This document shows, in pieces, positions 44,296 through 54,620 of a DNA stretch of 64,000 nucleotides. The first letter of the stretch is position 1. The number at the start of each line of letters is the position of its first letter. Both the position numbers and the translations under genes were made by a program. The notes under the pieces were generated by a model. That model did no database searches and had not been told where the DNA came from. It saw nothing but the letters and a program-made list of their open reading frames with translations. The DNA comes from Synchiropus splendidus (lineage: Eukaryota > Chordata > Actinopteri > Syngnathiformes > Callionymidae), in contig NC_071334.1 of assembly GCF_027744825.2 (NCBI RefSeq), forward strand, positions 54,810,937 to 54,874,936, written 5' to 3'.

Positions 44296-44684
44296 AGGCC
44301 CATTTATGCTCCGTTTATGTATGAAATTATACCCATCCATCACATACCTGTACTTGCATGTGTTCTTTACGTTGGTATTGCTGTTCAACTATATGTCCAC
44401 CAGGGGGAGCAGCCCAGCGTCAATGGTTTCTGACAAGACAAACTCCAAAACCAACATGGTGACTGTGGAAGAAACATTGACAACGTTCCGTTTGCACAAA
44501 AGTGGACGCAGCTTTGTTGGCGGTGGTTGTGGGGCTGTTAAATATGACCCTGGAGAATTTCCGCTATCATTACGTCTTCTACGTGTTCTATTAGGGCAAT
44601 GCATTGGATAGTATCAGCAACTACTGCTCCATTTGGTCATTTGGAAAGGTACAGAAATATGTAATATTGAGCATAAATGGGCCT
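44296..44684. mobile_element. PIF/Harbinger-like non-autonomous element with TTA duplication
   Basis: The left end AGGCCCATTTATGCTC and the right end GAGCATAAATGGGCCT are perfect 16-bp inverted repeats. TTA is present on both flanks (44293-44295 and 44685-44687). Three-base TTA/TAA duplications are the hallmark of PIF/Harbinger insertions. At 389 bp the element lacks a transposase. Open frames across it on both strands (up to 101 codons) are incidental. Confidence 0.82.
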
Positions 44685-44687
44685 TTA

Positions 44688-47600
44688 GTGTGCTGACATA
44701 CTTGGCAAAGGTTGGCGTATTTGGACAAATTGCTTAAACTGAAATTTGAGAATGCTCAGTCATTTGGGGTCATGTTTTATACAGCAGAATAGTTTGGTTT
44801 TGCTGCTTCAAAATGTGCAATTTTATCTTGGAAAAATTAAACCGTGATAAAATCAGGGTTGTACATAATTTAAAAAAGTTCATTTAAAGAGCTTTTCCAC
44901 ATCATTTGTCCTTGGACACACAGTTTGAACTCACTCGATTCAATCTCATTCACACATTAACAATGCATTGCCTAATGAATTGCATGCTGACCTTGAGGTT
45001 GTGCACCTGTAGCCCAGCAGTGTCAGTCTTGGCACCTAATGACAAGCTTCATAGCACACAAGGCAAGGGCACATGCACTCAACACTTTTGTCTTCGTATA
45101 GCTTCTTTTAGGAGCCACATATTTGCATAATTATTCAGGAAACTCTCTTCGCCTGCTTTTCTCTGTGCACTAAACATCCATTATTGCTGCAACATCTTGC
45201 TACACTCGATCCTTTGGAATTTAAGTGCGCTCTACTAAACAGCATTGTCTACACACCTTTCTTTCAACAAGGTTGTCGACACTGGTGGTGTGAGCACGTT
45301 TCACTGTGTAACATCAATTTTTACAGGACATAACAATGTTCTGTTCAGTTTTAGAATTGTTCGGTTATTATTATTTGTTTTTACAGAAAATATACCCCGT
45401 CTTCAAGCTCATTGATACTATACAGTCGAAACTAAATTATCTTGTAAGACTCATTGCTTGAGAATGCAGTCCTCCAAAAGACAGGGAGAGCTACGGCTAA
45501 ACATTTTCCAGTGTTATATCCCACATGGGACACTGTTTGCCCTGCAGCTAATATCAGTATTTGAAGGATGGAAGTCTTGGAAACGGATAGAAGTCCATAA
45601 GGTTGCGGAAGGTGAGTTCAGAAGCCGGTTGTAAGCTCTTTGTATTCGGGCTGGGTTTCATGGCCAGTTTCCTCCATCAGAGTTTGATTGTGATAAGATT
45701 CTGAATCGATTCATTGTGATTCGTTTCTGCATGTGCTCTTGAATCATGACAACGGCTCAACTGTGTTACAAAATATGATTTCTTTCTCAAGACTTTTTCT
45801 CCCTTGATGTCTGTAAAATTGTTGTTTTGTGGCTCAGCCACCCCTTTTGTTTGGGTCCTCACAGCCTTTCTGTGATGTCAATAGCAGTGTGGCTTGTCAA
45901 CCTCAGTGGTCTGAAGAACATCATACATCATGTGTGTAGTTACCATCGTATATGTCTGTGTTCAAAGTGATGTCCAGTTGACAACAGCTTATAAAACGCT
46001 CTCTACTGACTGCATTTTCTTTAAAACATCACCTTTCACACATCCAAGGACTAAAAGTTTTGTCCAAATCGTCCCGTTGCTGCTTGACATAGTGCAGTTT
46101 GAGCACCTGAACAGGCCGTTTGAAGCCTTTGTTTTACAGAGTGCAGAAATAAATCTTTACTAACAAAAGCTGTGGTGGCTTCTGTTATCTTTTTAACAAA
46201 ATTGATACGGGACTGTGAACGCCACCGCTATTCATCCTGTACTTTCTCCTGCGGCCCGTACCTCACCTGCTGCTATTGAGATCAGATTAGTTATCCACTA
46301 TTTGGGGAAAGTCTGTATTTTCTTTTTACATTTCTCCATCTCAAATAACCATAAATTGAATCCCAAATGTGCTTCTACAGGATGAGTCATACGGAGTTGT
46401 TTAGACGACGATTTAAATGTATAGAAGACTCATGAATTCGAGAAGCAATCGATACTCCAACAAGGAATGTCAGACTTGACATTGTGACTCCTTAATCCTT
46501 TTCTGCGCAAACACAAGATTAATTTTCTCATGGTTGTCAATGTGATTGTCCCACTGCAAAATCAAGGCAAACTCCTGATCTGAAATATGTTACACCAAAT
46601 TTAAAGAAATTAGGTGTAAGTTGTGTGCAAGTACATGCAATCATGAAGCTTCATGAAGCTTCTCAGAGCCCATGACATGGCGCTATTAACAGTCATTGTT
46701 TGGTGTTGAAGAAAAATTTTTGTCTTTTACAGCCCTCAGGCCGAAGCTTCATGATGCACCATCATCCCACCACTGCTTCATTTGGCAATATAAACCTAAC
46801 ACATGAACTGAAGAACTCGGCTTATACAGGCGTTAAAACAAGACGCTGAAATAAACTTGTCATTGATTCGTAATCATTTTGGTAAATCGGTGATGCACTT
46901 TGGTGTGAATTGGTGATTAACATGCAAAAGACCTAGAAAAAGATGGTCTATCTTCAGCGGTCATAAATGAGGCACATGGGAGTTGTGTTTAAGAACCAGC
47001 GTGCTTTTGTTTACTTAGCGTTTCTTTTTTTGTTTTACCATTTAAATGCGTTCATAGGTCACATCAATATCGTCAGGCTTGTTTGTTTGGGGGAGTACGG
47101 CACATCGTATGAGTGCTGAAGTTTGTTTTAACAAGCAATTAAAATAAAGGAAATATGCCAAGGGAAACAAGGGCGCATGTAGGTGTGAGTGCATATTGAT
47201 GCAACTTGTTGTTGAAAAGCTCAACAGTGCAATGAGAGTTTATTAGTTTTAAGGCATTATTAGTTCTCTAGACTTTCCAAATGCAATGGTGCATCCAAAA
47301 TGTTATATTTATTTAGTGTACATTTTGACACAACTTTGACTCTTCAAAAGCATCCTAAAAGGAGATTCCCAAAAAAAACAGTTTTGTCTCTGGATTTTCC
47401 TTTGCTTGCCAGTTCTTTTTAAAACAGAAGTTCAGTCATGAGTGTCGGAGGCTTATTTAGTCAGATATTGTGTATTTTGCTGAAGTTGGGACAGACAAGT
47501 TGAAGACATCATGCTCAATAGTCCAGAATAATTAAAGGCCAAAATAGAAGAAATGGAAGACTCATCATGTCTGCACCACAAACTCAAGGTCCGGGGATAA

Positions 47601-47860
47601 ATTCCAGCCCATATTGTGATTTTATCTGGCCTCCAATAGCTTTTAGCACATAATTAGGGAAAAAAAAACTAAATAAAACAACAATAATAGTATTGAATGT
47701 TTGAGAACACAGACACAAAAAAATGACAGTAAAAGACTGAAGATGTAGTATAAAATTATATTTAGGAAAAATTTAATGATTAGCCTCTCCCGATCAAACC
47801 AGTTCATACAGCAGTTGACTTGCAATGAGCTTAAATATGACACTGTAAACTAAAATGCAA
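44688..47860. other. Intronic stretch with no recognised gene
   Basis: No gene or classifiable element was seen. A short duplicated word (CATGAAGCTT twice) lies at about 46644-46661. Open frames are under 80 codons. Confidence 0.5.
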
Positions 47861-47862
47861 TA

Positions 47863-48595
47863 CAGTGGTACCTCGGTTTTCGAACGTCCCGGAATTCTGA
47901 CAAATCGGAGTTCGAACAAAAAATTCGAGATTTTTTTGCGTCTGATTTTGAACGAAAATCCAGAACTCGAATGCCCCCGAAAAAAGCCTGAAAAAGCATA
48001 ACGTGCGCGGACCGGTCAGCTGACCCACGATGCGCTATGTTATTGTGTATAACGTAGCCTCTGTAAGCAGATGTGTCCCGTTAGCTACATTTACTGACTG
48101 TTTTTTCTTCATATTGAGGTGTAAAACCTTTCCTTTCTCCACACTGGACCGTGGTAGAGTGTCACAGGGGAGGTGCTCATCGACACCTCAGAGGCTGGAG
48201 CACACACTCCAGGGTTTGATGTCCTGTTGTGGGCTGGAGCTGGGACAGGGATGAGGCGAGTCTGGGACAGAGCGTTACTTGGTTTATGACTTTGTCACAG
48301 CCAAACTGCACAGAAGCGCACATTCAAACTGGACACGCACCGGGCACCTCTTCACTTCTGGAGAGACCTCACTCACTCGGCAACCCCTCCCACATGCAGC
48401 GGCCACACACATAGAGGAACAGCGCACCTGCAGCAGACACTCTACGTTCACTCCTACAAAAGACTATTTTAAGGCTTGGAACGCATTATTTCTTTTTCAT
48501 TCATTGTAATGGGAAAAATCGATTCAGATTTTGAACAAATCGCTTCTCGAACGGCCGTCTGGAACGGATTGTGGTCGAGAACCGAGGTACCACTG
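47863..48595 (+). mobile_element. Mariner-like non-autonomous element, copy 2 (733 bp)
   Basis: Left end CAGTGGTACCTCGGTTTTCG and right end TCGAGAACCGAGGTACCACTG (inverted match over about 20 bp with one difference) are flanked by TA on both sides (47861-47862, 48596-48597). The sequence is highly similar to copy 1 at 33741-34383, including CGCGGACCGGTCAGCTGACC and GGACAGAGCGTTACTTGG, and is the longer form, with an extra internal block at about 48165-48245. No transposase is encoded. Confidence 0.9.
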
Positions 48596-48597
48596 TA

Positions 48598-51101
48598 TTT
48601 AAGATGTAAGTAAGAGGTCCACTGAACCTGTTTTGTGAAACTGAAAATATCGAGTTTCCCCTCAATTCCTGTACAACTGACTTTTCACGAAACCTGAGAC
48701 GAGACCCAAAACCAGATGGAGAATAGCGCTGTTACCGCTAGAGAACATCTTCGACATACAGTTTCTAATATTTTTTTGCAATGATATATGAATAATTTGT
48801 TAACCTTTACGGTCTTCATTGTGAAGCGTGGGAAGCAGTGGTCCCTTGTCAAATACAGTGTAGGTTTACAAGAATAGACATCACAGAAGGAAATTAAGAA
48901 GTAATAAATTGCTAGTCCAAATGGATTTCTGAAATACACACATATACAATACAATACAATAAAATTAATATAGATGGTCGAGTATTGCAGAAGTGATAAG
49001 TGCAAATGTGCGCGTAATTATGCATGAGATTTAGGTATTGATCATGTACAGATTTACATTTGAAACCGTGCTCGTGGTCGTCGGCAGCCATTAAAATCAC
49101 ACCCTTGAAAACAACTTTCATCCGCAAACCATTTCAGCAAATCAGCCAATTAAGACAGGCTAATTCATTACGTTACCTTCGCGAAGTGATGTATGTTTAT
49201 AATCAATATTTCTTTTTTTTTGTTTTCTTCTTCCTCCGATTTAAGTCTGTGGTCTCTAATTTCACAAAGTTAGAAGTTCATCAGTTCTGGTGGTCCACCA
49301 TTGCCCCAGCAGACGGTGGCCGTGCCCTCACAGTCTTCCACCTGCCGCGGATGGATATGATGAAAAGTTCTGTCACTTTCACTTCTGGATAATATTGTGC
49401 ATGGGTGCCTCGTAACACCAGCGGCCAAAGCTCATGTCAACCTCCCCTGCTCGTTCACACTGACCCACAGTCAGCAGGTTAATATCCCGCTGCACCCAGG
49501 GCTATTTGTCATTTTCCACCTGCTGTTGACGGATGATCGCAGGTTTCCACACCTTTGTCATGGGGGTGACGACAAGTGCGTTGGAATCCGCTGCCTTTAC
49601 ATGGTCTTTAATCACACAGCGATGCAAATAGATCTCTGCGCTGTCACCCATATATGGACAAAATAGATGAACCCTCATCTGTTTCCAACTCAATTTTTCT
49701 TTTTCCATTCAGCCATATTGATTGTTTATTCTCATTTTAATCCCAAATGTGGATGTATTTTCATGGTGTATGGTTTTTCTGTGAGATATCTGCAGCAAAT
49801 GGTTTCTAATGCATGATATTTCTTCATTTAATATACATGAGCCTTCATCATCGCTGGGGTTATGTTCCAAAACCTCTCACCAAGAAATGAAAATCCACAA
49901 TCTAGTCTTGCGTTGATGACAATAAACCGGTGTAAGCTGTTTATAAATAGTAATTATTGGATGTTTAAACACTTCCCGAATATGTTTTTAATAGGGATGC
50001 ACCAAAATAAAATTCATTTTGTTTCAGTTTCAAATAGAATTCCTTTTTTTTTCTGGCTTTTTCACCAGCAGCCATTATATGAATGTTGAGAGAGAGTGTT
50101 TTTGCGTGATTGACATTCCTCCCATCAGGTCTTTCTTGAAAATTATGGTGCTGCCAGAGGATGAGGAGCATTCTTCTTTTTCATTTATCATTTCAGACAG
50201 ACGGACAGTCAGTCAGACAGTCTTCCAATTTTAAAATGACCACCTTAAAAATCATGCCAGCAATTCAAATTTGAATGAGCTAATATTTGGCATGGAAAGT
50301 TTAAAGAAGCATCTCAGAGTCACGGTCGTCCTGTCTTTTTTTGTGCGTGTATTTTGTGTCACTGCCATCCCACTTCATGGATCAATTCCTTGACATACTT
50401 GCCTTTTAGAATTACACTTCAGTTGTTGATGCCAGGCTTCTGAAAATATTAAATTCCAAGAGTTTTGAGTCTTTGTTTCCAACCATCTTCCTTCTCAGCT
50501 CAGTTGATTGGATTATTCAAAGAACACAGTTTCTGAATCATAGCGATGCTCGTGGTTTAGAGTGTGAACTATGAGGTAAAAGCATTCCTTAGAAGGAGCC
50601 AAGTTTAAGATGTTCTCTCTTTGGAGTGATTGTGTTGTTAGATACTTTGGACCTGCGAAAACAGCTTTTCAATGGCTCCCACTGTTTCCCTACCTAGAAA
50701 GTTTGTTTGGGCTTTTTGCATTTTCTGATTATTATTTTTTTTTAAGTCTTGAATTTTACTTTTGGGCCTTACTAGGCTCATACAATTCCGCAACATATTC
50801 TCATTTTTTTCTGTGCTTTTCTGTCTAACATGTGAGAATGTCATCCTCTGCCCCTGAAGCTGTTCCCTACTGCTCTGAAATATGTAAAACACAATCAAAG
50901 TCATAAAATGACTGGACTATTCTGGAGTATTCCTGAAATCAAATCCATCAAATAAATGACGTAGCGATGTTTGATACGTCCACATTGCGCTGCTCGTCTT
51001 GTATCACTCATTTTATTGAGCGCAATAAATTATGTCCATTTTTGTCAACACTTTCACAATTTTTACTGCAGCATTTACTGCTTTTTACAGTAAATTGATC
51101 G
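48598..51101. other. Intronic stretch upstream of the exon
   Basis: No other exon was found. At about 49995-50030 TAGGGATGCACCAAAATAAA resembles a hAT terminal end, but no matching right end was seen. A CAGACAGACGG/CAGTCAGTCAGAC short tandem lies near 50196-50222. Confidence 0.5.
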
Positions 51102-51139
51102 CTTCTTTCTTTTTATTTCTTCTCTTCTATTCTCGACAG
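51102..51139 (+). other. astn2: Polypyrimidine tract and 3' splice acceptor of the astn2 exon
   Basis: A pyrimidine-rich stretch (about 51102-51135, mostly C and T with few purines) ends in CGACAG at 51134-51139. The AG at 51138-51139 is the chosen acceptor. The next AG (51140-51141) would make the exon start exactly at ATG. I prefer the first because it leaves two bases that complete a Glu codon seen at this place in the astrotactin family. TTTAC motifs between about 51060 and 51090 fit a loose branch-point consensus. Confidence 0.8.
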
Positions 51140-51327
51140 AGATGTCCGGAACAGGCGAGGACATTTCCCAGGTCCACTGGAAGCAGCAGTGGCTCGAAAA
51201 TGGAACCCTGTACTTCCATGTGTCGATGACAGAATCGGAAATTCCTCCTCAGACGACACAGCCGTCAGCCCGGGAACCTGCGCACGCTCTTCATGAACAC
51301 ATGCACCTGCTCCACATATCTGTCATG
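51140..51327 (+). CDS. astn2: Internal coding exon of astrotactin-2 (astn2), partial CDS
   Basis: This is the only coding exon I can support. The reading frame gives 62 complete codons from 51142 to 51327, preceded by two bases (AG) that complete a codon split by the upstream intron, so the exon is phase 1 at its start and phase 0 at its end. The translation contains WLENGTLYFHVSM and, at the end, HMHLLHISVM. These match the vertebrate astrotactin-2 segment before its first membrane helix (from memory, human ASTN2 has WLENGTLYFHVSMSSS and HILHISVMGG); ASTN1 differs in this region (GTLLFHIHH). The split codon plus exon start would read E-MSGTGEDIS, again like the family. One N-glycosylation sequon (NGT) is present. 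Astrotactin-2 is a MACPF-domain neuronal membrane protein that binds astrotactin-1 and controls its surface trafficking during glial-guided migration; none of those later domains is in this window. The ATG at 51142 is an internal Met, not a start. The variable middle (TESEIPPQTTQPSAREP) is less conserved, as expected. Confidence 0.93.
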
Positions 51328-51333
51328 GTAAAT
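51328..51333 (+). other. astn2: 5' splice donor after the astn2 exon
   Basis: The donor reads ATG|GTAAAT, a good match to the GTRAGT consensus. Splicing here leaves the frame in phase 0 after Val-Met. In astrotactin-2 the next residues are Gly-Gly followed by a Leu-rich membrane helix. The genomic frame instead runs on to only three more codons of note before a stop at 51343-51345, as expected for intron. Confidence 0.85.
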
Positions 51334-52149
51334 TCTTTTCTATGAATGGATGAAGTTGACTGGGTGTTAAATATTTTGGCCTCATCTTCCATTTTACTTA
51401 CACGAGCTATTATTGGGCTCTTTTGTTGTTTTGTTTAGTTGTTAAAGGATGAACAACCTAGTTTAGTTGTTGGGGATTATTTATGTTTAAGATTACAGAA
51501 CATAATCCCTAGTATTTAGTTATTGTTATATGTTGTAGTTGAGCATATGAGCATTATAGTTTTTGTTTTACAGTTAGGCCTCTCTCAGGGGTGTTGGTAT
51601 TGCAATAGGTTTTTACATTCATTTACTTAATGTGCGTACTGTGGTGTGTACCATAATTCTATACTCTTAAGTCGCTTCTTTTTTCTTCCGGTCTGAACCT
51701 TGCTGCTTGGACAACGGCATATGGATTTTTACCGGCTAAAGAGTGTCATGCTGCCAAAATATCGAGCCTTGTCACATCGATGAAATGTCATCAACCGATG
51801 AAATCACAGGTGTTTTATTTACCTTTAAGATCTCACTATCCGCTGTTTTCACCCACGTGGCTGAAGTGCCGCCAACAGAGCCGAACTCCTCCAGAACCGG
51901 AGATGGAACGCAGCAGCTGAGAGGCTGTGGTGTCGGCCAAAGCAGCGCATCATAAGCTCTTTAATGTAAATGAAAGGTGCGATGAGTGTGATTCAAGTTC
52001 AGAACATTGCAGAGTTTGTTTCATGAGTCAGTCTCGATACTGGTCTGATACTGATACCTCGTGCATTTTTGAACCGGGTGTACCACAGACCTTTCTGCGG
52101 TGCAGACAGCACCACTACACCCACGGCTTATAGACTGGAGCGACTTATA

Positions 52150-52707
52150 CAGGACTGTCTCAGAAAATTAGAACTAGTGCCAAAACCACCAGTCACTGGT
52201 GGTACTGACCATGGCATTACTGTCCTGGATTGGCCTGCCAATTCCCCAATTCACCCAATTGTGAAGAAGAAGCTGAAAGACATCAGACCCAACAATACAA
52301 ATGAGCTAAAGGCCACTATTGAAGCATCCTGGGCATCCATAACACCTCAGCAATGCCACAGGTTGATTGCCTCCATGCCACGCCGCATTGATGCAGTAAT
52401 CCGTGCGAAAGGATTCTCAACCAAGTACTGAGTGCATTAATGGGCATTTTCAAATGATTGAATTTGTTTTTTTTGCTGTTTTACATTTTTTCACTTGGTC
52501 TGAGGAAATATTCTAATATTTTGAGATAGGATTTTTTTGTTCTCTTAAGCTGTAAGCCATAATCAGCAATATTACAATAATAAAAGGCTTGCAATATTTC
52601 AGTTGATTTGTAATGAACCCAGAATGTATGACATTTTAGTTTTTTAAATTGCATTACAGAAAATAAAGAACTTTATCACAATATTCTAATTTTCTGAGAC
52701 AGTCCTG
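52150..52707 (+). mobile_element. Tc1-like DNA transposon, internally deleted (558 bp)
   Basis: The termini are perfect 24-bp inverted repeats (left begins CAGGACTGTCTCAGAAAATT, right ends AATTTTCTGAGACAGTCCTG), flanked by TA at 52148-52149 and 52708-52709. It carries the last part of a Tc1-like transposase frame (next entry) and then about 275 bp of AT-rich 3' region with an AATAAA at 52663-52668. Most of the transposase gene, including the DNA-binding half, is missing, so the element cannot move by its own protein. Intact ends mean it could in principle have been mobilised in trans. Confidence 0.93.
52179..52431 (+). pseudogene. Tc1-like transposase, C-terminal remnant
   Basis: The frame ends at a TGA at 52429-52431 and reads ITVLDWPANSP, RPNNTNELKATIEASW, ASITPQQCHRLIASMPRRID and AVIRAKGFSTKY, the C-terminal end of fish Tc1-like transposases. 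In active members NSP is followed by DLNPIENLWG, which holds the third acidic residue of the DDE catalytic triad. Here NSP is followed by IHPIVKKKLKD, so that block, including the catalytic Glu, has been deleted in frame. The two catalytic Asp residues and the N-terminal helix-turn-helix region are also absent. The open frame extends upstream into the host repeat (to 52069), but that part is not transposase. Confidence 0.9.
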
Positions 52708-54223
52708 TATATGAAGAAGATCTATTCTCCGTCTCAAATTTAGTGGGCGCACTCTATAGTTTTTAGGTATCTAAACTGTGACAGGGCGGGTAATAGGGGA
52801 AAAAAGCGAGGAATAATGGGTTGGCCACATTGTTACTGATATGGAGCACACAGAAGTTTTTATTACATATACAATTTATAATTTGGTCATTTTAAATAGT
52901 TTTTCACGTGTAGCAGTTAATGATGTTTGAAATCAGATGGCACACTGACGCTGCTGGAAACAGACAGCTACTTTAAACAAGGTCGGTCCATTGATGGTTA
53001 ACCAGCTTTGTTCCAAGCACAATGGGACCGCACTGAACAGGATTGTCCAGAAGTCAATTTCCTGTCTCCCTGTTGGGCGAGCTGCACTTGCCATTGTTGG
53101 AGTCAGAAAGTCTCATTGAGTGTCCAAAAAAGCAAGACCATAGGACGCTAAACTTGACTCATGAGTATTGTTGGTTCCCCGTTCCATTACACCCTGTAAG
53201 CATGAAGTGTCACAGGGGACGTGCTCTCCTCGTTCAAGTGCGTCCTGGACCCTTGACTCCTTACAGTACTTACTTTAGGTGTCATCATCCGTGATGTCAC
53301 TGACTGTGGAAACATCTTGTTTTAGGTGAAACTTAAAAGCTCATTATCCATTTGTGTCACTTGAGTTTTCAATTTCAGCTTGTTAGCACTTCCTCTGTGG
53401 AATTATTATCGCTTGTCTTCCAACTGTTACCTTCCCATCAATTCTATTGCCGCCCTTCTCCCCACCGCTGTACTCGCATCTAACACCACTCCACCTGCTG
53501 AACCACGCGAATGAAATCCTCTCTCTTCCTTTCCCACCTTAAAGCTGTTTTTATGTCACTGTACCACAGCCACATGTGTGTGACAGTACGCTGCCAAGAG
53601 TGTTGCTTGAATTAATGCTTCACACATTTGTCAGCGATGGAAATGATTCTCACTTGTGGTTTGAAAATCAAACTTTGTTCAAAACTTATTTATTAGAATT
53701 GCATGATTCTATTTCAGGGAAATACACCCCTTAGCCTAAGTACAAATCGTGTCTGATGAAGCAGAAAACAAACACAACAAACAAATAACTCAATACAAAT
53801 CACAATTTTGTTTAGATTTCCTGTCTTTAATTCACAATTTCTAACTCTGATTCTTGTCTTGGTGTCAGAGGAGCTCTCTCAAAACATTTCGTCATAGCTA
53901 GTGTCTCGAGGAAAGGGGAAAAGCAGGTTTGGCAGGGAAAAAAAAAAAATGAAACCACCCCTCTTTTAAAACTGTCATTCCCCCTTTCAATCCCTCCCCT
54001 TTTCATTAAGATAATGAAAGGAATCCACACCAGTGGTTATTCTTATGTCACTCCAATGGTCCTTACCGCACAAGGCCAACCGAATCGACAATTATTATTT
54101 TCAGACGGCTCAACACAGCAACCCACGAGGCTCTATAACCCTGCACACTCACACTCTGCCACAATGACACGCCAGAAGAAAGGGCACATATGAAACTGTG
54201 AAAAAAGATTTGACTATCATTCT

Positions 54224-54370
54224 TCCATCCATCCATCCATCTATCCAGGAGGCAGACAAATACCCTGACTTTTGCCTCCCCAGAAACCCTGTCATCTGGC
54301 AGAATTCTGAGACATTCCCATGTCAAATTTGTCTCTCAAATATAACCGGGGTCTGCTCTGAGGCCTCCTT
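54224..54370 (-). mobile_element. RTE/Rex3-like LINE 3' end with GATG tail, minus strand
   Basis: On the minus strand the frame gives RRPQSRPR then WECLRILPDD, VSGEAKVRV, matching the order GRRPRGRPR, WERLGIPPEE, VAGEREVW at the C-terminus of the Rex3-like LINE, and ends in a (GATG)n tail (54224-54246 as CATC units on the + strand). Tail and body together indicate a true 3' terminus of a 5'-truncated insertion, older than the sharp-edged DNA transposons by its divergence. Confidence 0.75.
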
Positions 54371-54534
54371 TCAGTTGAACATGTCTGATGTACCTCCCTG
54401 TCCATTTGGCGTCCCAAAGAAAAAATCTTGAACTCGCTCACTTGGCTTTTTTCGAGTCTGCTTTTGTGTCCAGGAAAGGTTTGCATTTGATGCATTAGCT
54501 GTTCAGTTGAAGCCCAAGTTTTGTCGTCCTCTCA

Positions 54535-54620
54535 GTTTCCACACTGGGATAGGATCCAGCACTCCAGAACTCCTCGCAACCCTGAACAGGACTAAGTACT
54601 GGTTCACTGACAATATATGT
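54535..54620 (+). repeat. LINE/SINE 3'-tail-like fragment (CACTGGGATAGGATCC)
   Basis: CACACTGGGATAGGATCCAG followed by CGCAACCCTGAACAGGACTA and AGTACTGGTTCACTGA matches the common fish tail wording GGGATAGGCTCCAGCA ... GACCCTGAACAGGATAAGCGG. It is a second, better preserved example of the 36747-36805 fragment. Confidence 0.62.

Larger units (their letters stand above)
51649..52764 (+). repeat. Pogo/Tigger-like repeat, copy C, split by a Tc1-like insertion
   Basis: The left part (51649-52149) carries AAGTCGCTTCTTTTTTC, CCGATGAAATCACAGG, TTTCATGAGTCAGTCTCGAT and CCCACGGCTTATAGACTGG, parallel to copy A. It runs into CGACTTATA at 52141-52149 and is interrupted there. The right remnant resumes at 52708 with TATGAAGAAGATC and ends with AAATTTAGTGGGCGCACTCT (to about 52764), which is what follows GCGGCTTATATATGAA in this repeat family. 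The whole copy sits about 320 bp downstream of the exon. Confidence 0.72.

Noticed and set aside
44306..44611. 101-codon frame with an overlapping minus-strand frame
   Set aside because: Lies entirely inside the Harbinger-like element and has no transposase motif.
49993..50100. Second hAT-like element starting TAGGGATGCACC
   Set aside because: Only a left-end-like word is present; no inverted right end or 8-bp duplication was found.
51142..51345. Possible small stand-alone protein starting at ATG 51142
   Set aside because: The ATG is an internal Met of the astrotactin exon; the last codons after 51327 read through the splice donor into intron.
52069..52431. A 120-codon gene with start at 52069
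   Set aside because: The first part lies in the pogo-like host repeat and the rest in the Tc1-like remnant; the open frame is an accident of the nested insertion.
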